Source: UBA2421 sp002343075
GTDB lineage: Bacteria > Planctomycetota > Phycisphaerae > Tepidisphaerales > Tepidisphaeraceae
Assembly: GCA_937982565.1 (NCBI GenBank)
Contig: CALJLN010000047.1
Span: 186,001 to 250,000 of the forward strand
Direction: 5' to 3'
DNA: 64,000 nt
The notes under the pieces were generated by a model. That model saw only the letters and a program-made list of their open reading frames with translations, searched no databases and was not told where the DNA came from. Position 1 is the first letter of the stretch. The number at the start of each line of letters is the position of its first letter. This document shows positions 7,938 through 16,425 of the stretch, piece by piece. The translations under genes and the position numbers were made by a program.

Positions 7938-9065
7938 GTGCGCAAAAAGTGCTTAATGTTAGGGTGCATCTCGGCGGCGGTCTTTTCGGTGTCGGGGTGC
8001 GCGTCCTCATCGACAGAAGGCGCGCCGGCGCGCCAACCCCCACCCGCAGAGGTTGCCCCCGCCGCCGCGCACGATTCCAAGCCGGCACTGGCCAACCCCG
8101 GGGCGCCCGTGGCGAGGGTGGGCGCGGCAACCATCACCCGCGAACAGCTCTTGCAGCCGCTGATCGAAGCCCACGGCCTTCAGTTGCTTCTGAGCCTCGT
8201 GCAACTCGAAATGGTCCGGCAGGAAGCGAAGATTGCGAAGATCGTGGTCTCGCCGTCGGATGTTGAGGCGGAAACAGCGCGCACGCTCGACCGCATGTTT
8301 CGCGATCAGAATGCCGAGAAGGACGACTATCCCGGCTTGCTCGCTCAGTTTCTCGAACGTCGAAACATGAGCCTGCTGGAGTGGAACCTGCTGATGGAGA
8401 CCAACGCGACGCTTCGCAAGGTGTGCGAGCCGAAGGCCGCGGGTGCGATTCAAGATGAACAGTTGAACACGGCATTCATGCAGCTCTATGGCGAGAAGGT
8501 GCATGTGCGGCATATCGCGGTTGCCAACCTGCAGGAAATCGGCGAAGCCAAGCGCCGCCTCGACGCCGGCGAGAGCTTTGAGACGGTGGCGCGGGCGCTA
8601 AGCCGCAATTCCCTGACCGCGGCGCTGGGTGGGGAGGTGCGGCCATTTACGCTCAATTCGCAATATCCCGCATCGTTCAAGGATGCAGCGTTTGCCTTGA
8701 AGAACAAGGGAGACGTGTCCAACCCTGTGCAGGCCGATAATCAGTATCACCTGATTCAACTGATCGAGCGCATCCCGCCGAAGGTGATTAAGTTTGAGGA
8801 AGTGAAGGCGAGCATCCGCGAAGACCTTGAAGAGGGGCTGATTCAACAGCTATCGCAGGACCTTCGCGCACAATTGAGCGATCGCGCCTCGAAGTCGCTG
8901 GTGATCATGGAGCCGACATTGCGACAGCAGTACATCGAGGAGCAGAAACGCCGCGAAGCGCAGGTGCGCGGCAGAGACGAAGTAAGGAAAGAACTCGAAC
9001 GCGAGCGCGAAAAGTCGGCAACTCAGCAGGCGATTCCCGACCTGCCCGCGTCGCAGCCGAAGTAG
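7938..9065 (+). CDS. parvulin-type peptidyl-prolyl isomerase lipoprotein (PpiC/SurA-like)
   Basis: This is a 375-residue exported lipoprotein with lipobox SVSGC (Cys at about 21). After a low-complexity Ala/Pro linker comes a SurA-N-like helical region and then a rotamase (PpiC) domain at about residues 185 to 275. That domain runs from KVHVRHIAVANLQEI through DAGESFETVARALSRN to DNQYHLIQLIERIPP. The C-terminal 70 residues are charged and helical. It presumably helps fold exported proteins. The start is GTG 7938, with GGAG at 7928-7931 six bases upstream. It is divergent from the phosphodiesterase gene, with a 94-base promoter region between them. Confidence 0.87.
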   Translation: MRKKCLMLGCISAAVFSVSGCASSSTEGAPARQPPPAEVAPAAAHDSKPALANPGAPVARVGAATITREQLLQPLIEAHGLQLLLSLVQLEMVRQEAKIAKIVVSPSDVEAETARTLDRMFRDQNAEKDDYPGLLAQFLERRNMSLLEWNLLMETNATLRKVCEPKAAGAIQDEQLNTAFMQLYGEKVHVRHIAVANLQEIGEAKRRLDAGESFETVARALSRNSLTAALGGEVRPFTLNSQYPASFKDAAFALKNKGDVSNPVQADNQYHLIQLIERIPPKVIKFEEVKASIREDLEEGLIQQLSQDLRAQLSDRASKSLVIMEPTLRQQYIEEQKRREAQVRGRDEVRKELEREREKSATQQAIPDLPASQPK

Positions 9066-9134
9066 GAGACACGGCTAACCCGCTCCGCTGTCGTTGTACT
9101 CGCCGTGCTATCGCCGTCAGTTTCTCTGTCCATC

Positions 9135-10358
9135 ATGCTCCCATCTCCCTTCATTATCGAGCCGAGTAACCGCATCGCGCGTCTCCCGCCGTACTTGTTC
9201 GGGCGCATCAACAAGATGAAGTATGAGAAGCGCGTGGCGGGGGTGGATATCATCGATCTGGGAATGGGCAACCCCACCGACCCCACTCCCGACGCAGTAG
9301 TCGCCAAACTCGCCGAGGCCGCCCGCGATCCACGTAACCACCGTTACAGCATTTCAAACGGCATCGCCGGGCTGCGCAAAGAAGTGGCCAAACGGTACCG
9401 CGACAAGTTCGGCGTGACTCTCGACCCCGAGACCGAAGTTATCGTAACCATTGGTAGCAAAGAGGGTTTCAGCCATCTTTGCCTGGCGCTGCTGGGCCCG
9501 GGCGATACGGCGATTGTGCCCGATCCGGCCTTTCCCGCACACCTCTACGCGCCGGCGATGGCTGGTGCCAACGTTTTGCGCGTCCCGCTGGGTAATGATG
9601 ACCGGTTTTTGAGCAACATTGAACAGACTATCGCCGGGCTATACCCCAAGCCAAAGCTGGCGATATTCAATTACCCCCACAACCCGACCGGAATGACCAT
9701 CGACCCGGCATTCTGGACCAAAGCCATCGATCTCTGCCGCAGGCACGGCGTGATGGTTCTCTCGGATTACGCATACGGCGAAATCAACTTCGACGGCTAC
9801 AAAGCTCCAAGCTTTCTCGCCGCCGAGGGAGCAAAGGAGATAGGCGTCGAGTTCACGACCATGAGCAAGAGCTTTAACATGGCCGGCTGGCGCGTCGGGT
9901 TTTGCTGCGGCAACAAGGAAATGGTGAAGGCGCTGGCGACGATCAAGGGCTATTACGATTATGGCCACTTCGCGCCCGTCTGGATTGCCAGCGTCATCGC
10001 CCTCCGTCAGGCCGGGAAGACACCCGACCTGCAAAGCGAGATTTATCAGAAGCGCCGCGAGGTTGTCTGCCGCGGACTTGACCGGCTCGGCTGGATTTAC
10101 GACCGCCCGCGCGCCGGCATGTTCGTCTGGGCAAAAATCGCCGACGCTCACCTCGCCAGCGCCGGCGGGGGGACGATCGAGTTTTGTCTGAAAATGATGG
10201 ACGATGCCAAAGTCGCCCTGGCACCCGGCAGGGCGTTCGGCGAGCAGGGCGAAACCTGGGTGCGCGTTGCCCTGGTCGAAAACGAACAGCGGCTTGAACA
10301 GGCGATGCGCAACCTGCAACGTGCGCTTTTGCCCCGGAAAGCCGCGCGGAAAAAGTAG
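9135..10358 (+). CDS. class I/II pyridoxal-phosphate aminotransferase (AlaC / LL-diaminopimelate aminotransferase-like)
   Basis: This is a 407-residue fold-type I PLP enzyme. Visible residues include the substrate-binding region DLGMGNPTDPTP, the PLP-stacking area SKEGFSHL, the PLP-contacting NYPHNPTG and DYAYGEI, the Schiff-base lysine in TTMSKSFNMAGWRVGF, and the Arg that binds the substrate carboxylate near WVRVALVENE. The sequence resembles the alanine aminotransferase AlaC and LL-diaminopimelate aminotransferase branch. Which amino acid it uses cannot be fixed by eye. ATG 9135 is favoured over GTG 9105 on family length, though neither has a good ribosome site. The next gene follows 30 bases downstream. 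Confidence 0.88.
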   Translation: MLPSPFIIEPSNRIARLPPYLFGRINKMKYEKRVAGVDIIDLGMGNPTDPTPDAVVAKLAEAARDPRNHRYSISNGIAGLRKEVAKRYRDKFGVTLDPETEVIVTIGSKEGFSHLCLALLGPGDTAIVPDPAFPAHLYAPAMAGANVLRVPLGNDDRFLSNIEQTIAGLYPKPKLAIFNYPHNPTGMTIDPAFWTKAIDLCRRHGVMVLSDYAYGEINFDGYKAPSFLAAEGAKEIGVEFTTMSKSFNMAGWRVGFCCGNKEMVKALATIKGYYDYGHFAPVWIASVIALRQAGKTPDLQSEIYQKRREVVCRGLDRLGWIYDRPRAGMFVWAKIADAHLASAGGGTIEFCLKMMDDAKVALAPGRAFGEQGETWVRVALVENEQRLEQAMRNLQRALLPRKAARKK

Positions 10359-10388
10359 ATTGCCGGCTCGGACCGTCAATGAGCGATT

Positions 10389-11270
10389 GTGACCGACACC
10401 GAAACCAACTTCCCCCCGCTGCGCCCGTTGGCGGCGCATGCGCGCATCGAGGCCGATCTGTTTTGCGATCAGTGCGGCTACAACCTCCACAGTCAGCGCG
10501 TCGAACGTGACGCGCGCCTGGGCATTCTCATCGTACGCTGCCCCGAGTGTGGCCGTTTTCAGCCGGCGGGCGTGGCGAGCAACGCGCAGCGGGTCTGGCT
10601 GACTCGATTTTCCTCCATTCTCATTCTGCTGTGGTGCCTGTTTCTCGCCGGCCTGATTTTCTTTTCAGGAATGGGGCTGGCCGGGTTGCAAGTGGGCTAT
10701 GTTGAAAGCCTGACCCGCGGCGATTACATCAGCCCCGAGGGCGTCAATGCCTACCGGCAGTGGGACCCGCAGCAGCAGGCAACCATCTGGGTGTCGGCCG
10801 ACACGGGTAAGCCCGTGGTTGGACCGACGCCGCGCTGGCAGCGCGTCTGGCGGCCGACGAGTGACGTGTTTCGCGATCGACTTGAAGTCGCCGTTGTACT
10901 TTTCTTCATGAATCTTGCCCCCACCGTCTTCGGCGGGCTGCTGGCGACGCTTCTCTGGCACGTGCCCCGGCGGCGGTTTTGGCTCGCACTGATGATTCCA
11001 CTGCTGGCGGGGCTTATCGTCGGGCTGATTTTCCAGATTGACGAAGCCTCTCGCGGTGATGAATCCGCCAATATGTCGATCTGTTTTATCGTCATCGCAT
11101 GCGCGGCAGTTTCTCAGATGGGCTTCATGCTGCTCGGCGGATTCATCGGCCGGCCCGTCGCCCGCTTCATCGCGACCCTGTTTGTCCCGCCGAAGGCCCG
11201 CCAGGCAATTGGTTTCCTCTGGACGATCGACGGCAAAGCCCTGCCGCCGGTGGAAAAAGTAAGCCCGTGA
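10389..11270 (+). CDS. zinc-ribbon membrane protein of unknown function
   Basis: This is a 293-residue protein that I do not recognise by family. The N-terminus carries a zinc ribbon of the CxxCGYxL...CPECG type (CDQCGYNL and CPECGRF, about 25 residues apart), common at the N-terminus of planctomycete membrane proteins. It is followed by a hydrophobic helix near residues 75 to 100, a soluble loop of about 70 residues containing several Trp, and three more hydrophobic segments in the C-terminal half. It starts with GTG 10389. Its location directly before the RND transporter may be coincidental. Confidence 0.75.
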   Translation: MTDTETNFPPLRPLAAHARIEADLFCDQCGYNLHSQRVERDARLGILIVRCPECGRFQPAGVASNAQRVWLTRFSSILILLWCLFLAGLIFFSGMGLAGLQVGYVESLTRGDYISPEGVNAYRQWDPQQQATIWVSADTGKPVVGPTPRWQRVWRPTSDVFRDRLEVAVVLFFMNLAPTVFGGLLATLLWHVPRRRFWLALMIPLLAGLIVGLIFQIDEASRGDESANMSICFIVIACAAVSQMGFMLLGGFIGRPVARFIATLFVPPKARQAIGFLWTIDGKALPPVEKVSP

Positions 11271-11391
11271 AGATTGACCTTCTCCCGCGGCGGGCGAACA
11301 ATCATTTGCTTTGGGGCATGGTCTGCCGGACGACGGTTTCGACGCCGTTCGGGGGATTGCCTGCCGGCATCGCTGGGAGACGTCTCGCCAC

Positions 11392-14300
11392 ATGAGCGGA
11401 ATCATCGAGCTTTTCATTCGCAGGCCCGTCTTTGCCAGCATGATCATTCTTGCCATGGTCGTTGTCGGCGCGGCGGCGTTCCTGGCGCTGGGGGTTGATA
11501 GGCTTCCGAGTGTGGATCTGCCGTCGGTCACGGTCCGCACGTCGCTGCCGGGTGCCAGTCCTGAAGAAGTTGAAAGCGAAGTGTCGGAGCGCATCGAAGA
11601 AGTCGTCAACACGGTCGATGGCATCGAGGAGCTTCGCAGCATCAGCAGTTCGGGTAATTCGTTCGTGATCGCCACATTCCGGCTCGATCGCGACATCGAA
11701 ACCGCTGCGCAGGACGTGCGCGACAAGATCGCCACCGTGGCGCGCCGCCTGCCCGACGAGGCCGACCCGCCGACCGTCGGGAAGTTTGATAATGACAGTT
11801 CGCCGGTGATTACGTTTGCGCTATCCGGCGATCTTTCTGTGCGGGAACTGACCGAACTCGCCGACAAAACCGTCAAGCCGATGCTGGAACGGAGCAAAGG
11901 CGTCGGCGAGGTGCGGATCACCGGCGGGGCGGATCGAACCATCAACATCGATGTCGATGCCGACCGGCTGGCCGCCTATGGCATCGCCATCACCGCCGTG
12001 CGCGATGCAGTTGTGAGACAGAATGCCGAAGTGCCCGGGGGCAACCTTACCGGCGGGGGTGTCGAACAGAATCTGCGGACGCTCGGACGAATTGAAAAAC
12101 CGGCGGATTTTGCGCAGATCGTCATCGCCGAACCAAACGGCGCGCCGGTTCGCGTGGGCGATGTGGCCACCGTCACCGACGGCACCGCAGAACGGCGCTC
12201 GGCCGCTCGGTTGAACGGCAACCCGTCAGTCTCAGTGGAAGTCTTGCGGCAGAGCGGGGCCAATACCATCGAGGTAATCGAATCGGTAAAGGTCAATGCG
12301 GCGCGCGTCCTGCCCGCGCTGCCTCCGGGCGTGCAATTTCAGGTGATTCGCGATCAGAGTCGTTATATCTACACCGCGCTTCACGAAATCAACACGCATC
12401 TGGTCATCGGCTCGATCCTCGCGTCACTCGTCGTGTTCGCCTTCACGCGCAGCTGGCGCAGCACGCTTATCTCGGGCCTGGCGATTCCCACTTCGGTCAT
12501 CAGCACTTTTGCCGTGATGTGGGTGATGGGCTTCACGCTCAACAGCGTAACGATGCTGGCGCTGGTGCTGATGGTGGGCATTGTCATCGACGACGCAATC
12601 GTGGTCCTGGAGAATATCTTTCGGTTTCTGGAAGAAAAAAACCTGTCGCCCATGCAGGCGGCGCTGGAGGGGACCAAGGAGATTGCGATGGCGGTGGTGG
12701 CTACCACGCTCAGCCTCGCGATCATCTTTGTCCCTGTCAGCTTTATGAGCTCGGTCAGTGGCCGGTTTTTGTATCAGTTCGGCATCACGGCGGCGGTGGC
12801 TGTGATGGTGAGCATGGTCGTGAGCTTTGTGCTCACGCCCACCCTCTCGGCACGCGTGCTCGGCGGGGAGCTTAAACGCCACCGCGGTGAGCATGCCAAG
12901 TCCAGCCGGGGCGGGTTTTACCGATACATCGATGCTACTTACGTCGCCATGCTGCGAACGACCATGCGATTTCGTATCCCGGCGGCGATCGTCGCGGTCG
13001 GAATCATCGCCACCGCCTGGCCGCTGTTTAAGCTCGTCCCGCAGGGATTTCTGCCGCAGGGGGCCGACGAAGCAGAATTTGAGATTCGCGTCACCGGCCC
13101 GGAGAGCGCCAGCTATGCGGCGATGGATGTCGTCATGCAGCAGGTGGAGGCCGACCTGCGCGCCGTCCCTGAAGTGCGCACCGTACTCGCTACCGTCGGC
13201 GGGGGGTTTATCGGCGGGGTCAATCAGGGTGAAGCGTATGTGCGCATCGCTCCGCACGAAGAGCGCGTCTGGAGCGTCAGCCGGTTCATCAAAGGCGTCT
13301 TCGCCGGCGACCCGAAGGCGGCCTGGCGCGGTAACTACTCGCAGACCGATGTGATGCAAAAACTGCGCCGCGAGTTTCGAAAGTATCGAGACGTGACCAT
13401 CAGCGTCCGAAACTACCCCAGCTTCAACCTCGGCGGGGGCAATTTCGACATCGATTTCTCGGTCTCAGGCCCGGAACTCAATGAGCTGGCTCGATACTCC
13501 CGCGAACTCGCCGATAGGGCCATAAACATCGGCGGGCTGATTAATGTTGACACCACGCTGAAGTTTACCAAGCCCGAGTTGCGCGTGACCATCGATCGAG
13601 AGCGGGCATTTGATCTCGGCGTGAGCACGCGCGATATCGGCACGGCCCTGCGCCTCATGGTCGGCGGCGATCTGGAGATCAGTCGGTACCGCGACCCGGC
13701 GATGAATGAAAATTATGACGTCCGCCTTCGCCTCGCCGAGCAGTATCGCAACGAAACCGACAAAATCCCCGGTCTTCTGCTCACGGGCGACCCCGGGCGC
13801 GTTGTCGAGTTGCGAAATCTCGCCACACTCGAACCAGTGCTCAGCGCCGCCAGAATCGACCGGACCGACCGCAGCCGCGACGCGCGCGTCCGGGGCACCA
13901 TCGCGCCCGGCTACGCGCTGGCGGAGCGCACACAGTCGCTGCTCGCCGAAGCCGAAGCAATGAACATGCCCCCGGCGTACACTGTGACCGTGCGCGGGGC
14001 CGGGCGGGAGTTTGAACGAACCTATCGCGAGTTCATTATCGCCCTGATTCTGTCGGTCGTCTTTATGTACATGATCCTTGCCAGCCAGTATGAGCACCTG
14101 GTTCATCCGATTACCATCCTGCTCTCGCTGCCGGTGGCGATTCCGTTTGCGCTGCTTTCGCTGTGGCTGGCCGGCGAGCAGCTCAACCTTTACTCGGCCC
14201 TGGGAATACTTGTGCTCTTCGGCGTGGTGAAAAAGAACGCGATTTTGCAGGTGGACCATGTCAACCAGCTTCGTGAGCGGGGAATGAATCGATATGACGC

Positions 14301-14583
14301 CATCATTCAGGGCAACCGCGACCGCCTGCGGCCGATCTTGATGACCACCTTCGCCCTGGTGGCGGGCATGCTGCCGCTTTGGCTTGGAACCGGGCCGGGT
14401 GCCGAAGAACGGCGCGCGGTGGCGGTCTGCGTCATCGGCGGGCAAAGTCTGGCGCTGGTAGTGACGCTATTAATAACGCCTGTGGCGTATTCACTGCTTG
14501 ACGACGCCGGTCAACTCGTGCGGCGGCGCAGGACAGCTTCGCTCCCCGACGCGGGGGTCGATCAGGCTGTGTTGTCAAAGTAG
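11392..14583 (+). CDS. RND-family efflux transporter, inner-membrane permease (AcrB/MexF/HAE1-like)
   Basis: This is a 1063-residue resistance-nodulation-division permease that would use the proton gradient to export hydrophobic compounds from the periplasm. The N-terminus FIRRPVFASMIILAMVVVGA is the typical first transmembrane helix, followed by a porter domain (LPSVDLPSVTVRTSLPGASPEEVE). A long membrane region contains VLMVGIVIDDAIVVLENIFR with the paired Asp of the proton relay. The second porter half and a second block of helices end in VVKKNAILQVDHVNQLRERG. ATG 11392 gives the family start. No membrane-fusion or outer-membrane partner gene is adjacent, so those components must be encoded elsewhere. 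Confidence 0.92.
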   Translation: MSGIIELFIRRPVFASMIILAMVVVGAAAFLALGVDRLPSVDLPSVTVRTSLPGASPEEVESEVSERIEEVVNTVDGIEELRSISSSGNSFVIATFRLDRDIETAAQDVRDKIATVARRLPDEADPPTVGKFDNDSSPVITFALSGDLSVRELTELADKTVKPMLERSKGVGEVRITGGADRTINIDVDADRLAAYGIAITAVRDAVVRQNAEVPGGNLTGGGVEQNLRTLGRIEKPADFAQIVIAEPNGAPVRVGDVATVTDGTAERRSAARLNGNPSVSVEVLRQSGANTIEVIESVKVNAARVLPALPPGVQFQVIRDQSRYIYTALHEINTHLVIGSILASLVVFAFTRSWRSTLISGLAIPTSVISTFAVMWVMGFTLNSVTMLALVLMVGIVIDDAIVVLENIFRFLEEKNLSPMQAALEGTKEIAMAVVATTLSLAIIFVPVSFMSSVSGRFLYQFGITAAVAVMVSMVVSFVLTPTLSARVLGGELKRHRGEHAKSSRGGFYRYIDATYVAMLRTTMRFRIPAAIVAVGIIATAWPLFKLVPQGFLPQGADEAEFEIRVTGPESASYAAMDVVMQQVEADLRAVPEVRTVLATVGGGFIGGVNQGEAYVRIAPHEERVWSVSRFIKGVFAGDPKAAWRGNYSQTDVMQKLRREFRKYRDVTISVRNYPSFNLGGGNFDIDFSVSGPELNELARYSRELADRAINIGGLINVDTTLKFTKPELRVTIDRERAFDLGVSTRDIGTALRLMVGGDLEISRYRDPAMNENYDVRLRLAEQYRNETDKIPGLLLTGDPGRVVELRNLATLEPVLSAARIDRTDRSRDARVRGTIAPGYALAERTQSLLAEAEAMNMPPAYTVTVRGAGREFERTYREFIIALILSVVFMYMILASQYEHLVHPITILLSLPVAIPFALLSLWLAGEQLNLYSALGILVLFGVVKKNAILQVDHVNQLRERGMNRYDAIIQGNRDRLRPILMTTFALVAGMLPLWLGTGPGAEERRAVAVCVIGGQSLALVVTLLITPVAYSLLDDAGQLVRRRRTASLPDAGVDQAVLSK

Positions 14584-14744
14584 CATTTGTCTCCCGCCTG
14601 GTGCCGGGCAGCCCGCGCGAATCTGCGATTCTGGGCTGGCTGGTCGTCTTTTGCCGAATGGGGAGGATGCGCGACATCTGTGTGGGACTTGTGGCACCGC
14701 TTTCTCACCGTTTGTTCAGCCCGGATTGTTCGCCCGGATGTTTT

Positions 14745-14906
14745 ACCGCAGAGGCGCGGAGAACACAGAGAAAGACCTGATTATTTGTTGAATATAGCGA
14801 ATTGCCACGATTTCTATCGAAACACATGCGTCCAGCCAACGACGCGGCGCGCGAATTTCTCATGGCAAAACCTTCTCATTCTCCGCGACCTCAGCGCCTC
14901 GGCGGT
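14745..14906. repeat. imperfect inverted pair of an intergenic palindromic-type repeat
   Basis: One copy at 14745-14772 begins ACCGCAGAGGCGCGGAG on the plus strand. The second at 14873-14906 reads, on the minus strand, ACCGCCGAGGCGCTGAG. The two arms match at most positions, point towards each other and enclose about 100 bases. The layout resembles paired REP/BIME elements. No gene is recognisable between the RND gene and the attenuator (14584-14960) apart from this pair. Confidence 0.5.
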
Positions 14907-14962
14907 GCGCCTGTTCAACACGCCGCGGCAGGCTCGACCAGAAGTTTCTCAAAATTTCTCTG

Positions 14963-14992
14963 TTGACGCCATGCCCCTGCGTTCGATATGTT
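14963..14992 (+). promoter_or_regulatory. candidate sigma-70-type promoter of the DAHP synthase leader
   Basis: TTGACG at 14963-14968 matches the -35 consensus at five of six positions, and TATGTT at 14987-14992 matches the -10 hexamer at four of six with an 18-base spacer. It sits just before the aromatic-rich short ORF. If it is used, transcription would start near base 15000, which would exclude the ATG at 14988. Confidence 0.4.
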
Positions 14993-15077
14993 TCATGCAC
15001 AAGTGTTCATCGCCAACAGCTATTTCGGCTTTAGCTTTTACGGGTTTTGGTACCCGAGCGGAGATGCTGCGGCCTGA
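14988..15077 (+). CDS. putative aromatic leader peptide of the DAHP synthase attenuator
   Basis: This is a 29-codon ORF whose product contains six Phe, three Tyr and one Trp, densest in SYFGFSFYGFWYP. It is followed 30 bases later by a strong intrinsic terminator and then by the gene for the first enzyme of aromatic amino-acid synthesis. That is the layout of pheA/pheST-type attenuation: ribosome stalling at Phe/Tyr codons when charged tRNA is scarce would prevent terminator formation. The start may be ATG 14988 or, if the promoter at 14963 is used, GTG 15003; neither has a Shine-Dalgarno sequence. A 7-base segment at 14996-15002 is complementary to 15091-15097 just before the terminator, a possible alternative pairing. 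Confidence 0.65.
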   Translation: MFHAQVFIANSYFGFSFYGFWYPSGDAAA

Positions 15078-15107
15078 GCTTGATGCCTAGTTGTGCAAAC
15101 TAACAAG

Positions 15108-15137
15108 CCCCGGGACGCGGTTCCCGGGGTTTTCTTT
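15108..15137 (+). terminator. intrinsic terminator (attenuator) upstream of DAHP synthase
   Basis: The stem CCCCGGGA (15108-15115) pairs with TCCCGGGG (15122-15129) around a six-base loop and is followed by a T-rich run from 15130. It lies 200 bases upstream of the DAHP synthase start with no gene before it other than the short aromatic ORF, so it most likely acts as the attenuator of that gene. Confidence 0.8.
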
Positions 15138-15164
15138 TTCTATGAATCGGGCTCGGCCATGGAT

Positions 15165-15275
15165 GTAGAAATCAGAATGCCAAAATCAGAAATCCGAATC
15201 GACTCCGAATAACGAAGTCTCAAATTCGTCATTCGTCATTGATTCGAGTTTCTGGTTTCGTCATTCAGGCATCAG
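15165..15275. repeat. intergenic AT-richer repeat with ATTCGTCATTCGTCATT-type text
   Basis: This stretch reads as short quasi-repeats: AATCAGAA, AATCAGAAATCCGAAT, then CAAATTCGTCATTCGTCATTG and GGTTTCGTCATTC. Its composition differs from the GC-rich surroundings. Similar text occurs between genes of several planctomycetes and verrucomicrobia as I remember it, but I cannot confirm a family here. No coding potential is seen. Confidence 0.4.
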
Positions 15276-15343
15276 GTTTGAGCGCAGTTGAGGTGTTTCA
15301 TGCTTAGCTGTTGGCGACCATTTACCACCCGCGGAGGTGCGCT

Positions 15344-16378
15344 GTGATTGTTGTGATGAAAAACGGGTCAAGCTCGGTGCAGATCGAGCATGTTGTGAAA
15401 CTGGTGAGAGAAATGGGATTGAAAGAGCATGTCATCGTGGGTGCCGAGCGGACTGTCGTCGCCTGCATCGGAAATGATCGCCTGAAAGATCGCGGCGCGC
15501 TGGAAACGTGCGACGGCGTGGACAAAGTCGTGCCGATTCTCGCGCCCTACAAAATGGCCAGCAGAGAAGTAAAAAAGGAACGGTCGATCATCCCGCTGAT
15601 GAACAGCCGGGCCGGCGCAGTCGATCCGACCATTGGAGGCAGGAAGATCGGTGTGATCGCAGGGCCGTGCAGTGTGGAGAGCAAGGCGCAGATCATTGAG
15701 ATCGCCCACCTGATGAAGGAAGCCGGTGCCGTCGGCCTGCGCGGCGGGGCGTTCAAGCCGCGCACCAGTCCCTACGCATTTCAAGGCCTGGCCGAGGAAG
15801 GCCTGAAACACCTCGCCGAGGCGCGCGAGCAGACCGGGCTGGCGATTGTCACCGAGGTGATGAGCATCGATCAGGTGCAGGTCTGTTGCGACTATGCCGA
15901 CGTCTTGCAGATCGGCGCGCGCAACATGCAAAACTTCAATTTACTGAACAAAGTGGGCGAAACGCGCAAGCCCGTGCTGCTCAAGCGCGGCATGAGCGCC
16001 ACGCTCGAAGAGTTTCTGCTCGCTGCTGAATACATTATCGCGCGGGGCAACCCGAATGTGATCTTGTGTGAGCGGGGCATTCGCACGTTTGAAGACTATG
16101 TGCGCAACACACTTCCGCTGGCGATCGTGCCTGAACTGCATCGGGTGAGCCACCTGCCGGTCGTTGTTGATCCAAGTCATGGCACGGGCAAGAGTTATCT
16201 GGTCGAGAGCATGTGTAAAGCCAGCGTGGCGGCGGGCGCCGACGGGCTGATCGTGGAAACCCATGCCGACCCGGAACACGCGATGACCGATGGCGCGCAA
16301 TCGCTCACCCCGCAGCAATTCGCAGAGATGATGACCGGCATCCGGCGCATCGCGCTTGCGGTAGACCGGGAAGCGTAG
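15344..16378 (+). CDS. aroF: 3-deoxy-7-phosphoheptulonate (DAHP) synthase, type I-beta with N-terminal regulatory domain
   Basis: This enzyme condenses phosphoenolpyruvate with erythrose 4-phosphate, the committed step of the shikimate pathway. The 344-residue protein closely follows the Thermotoga maritima architecture. A ferredoxin-like/ACT-type regulatory domain of about 70 residues (starting MIVVMKNGSSSVQIEHVV) is followed by the TIM barrel. Active-site motifs are IAGPCSVES, LRGGAFKPRTSPYAFQG, QIGARNMQNF, LLKRGMSAT, ILCERGIRTFE and VVVDPSHGTG. GTG 15344 is chosen because GGAGGT lies 5 bases upstream and it reproduces the family N-terminus. In the Thermotoga enzyme this domain mediates Tyr inhibition; here transcription attenuation is also likely (short ORF at 14988 and terminator at 15108). 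Confidence 0.95.
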   Translation: MIVVMKNGSSSVQIEHVVKLVREMGLKEHVIVGAERTVVACIGNDRLKDRGALETCDGVDKVVPILAPYKMASREVKKERSIIPLMNSRAGAVDPTIGGRKIGVIAGPCSVESKAQIIEIAHLMKEAGAVGLRGGAFKPRTSPYAFQGLAEEGLKHLAEAREQTGLAIVTEVMSIDQVQVCCDYADVLQIGARNMQNFNLLNKVGETRKPVLLKRGMSATLEEFLLAAEYIIARGNPNVILCERGIRTFEDYVRNTLPLAIVPELHRVSHLPVVVDPSHGTGKSYLVESMCKASVAAGADGLIVETHADPEHAMTDGAQSLTPQQFAEMMTGIRRIALAVDREA

Positions 16379-16387
16379 CCGCCGACC

Positions 16388-16425
16388 GCGCGCTGCGCCA
16401 CGGCGATACCGGCGGCGCAGCGCGC
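16388..16425. terminator. strong hairpin after DAHP synthase
   Basis: A perfect 12-base stem (16388-16399 with 16414-16425, GCGCGCTGCGCC and its complement) with a 14-base loop lies 9 bases after the DAHP synthase stop. There is no T-run, so it could be a transcript-stabilising hairpin or a factor-assisted terminator rather than a classic intrinsic one. Confidence 0.45.
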
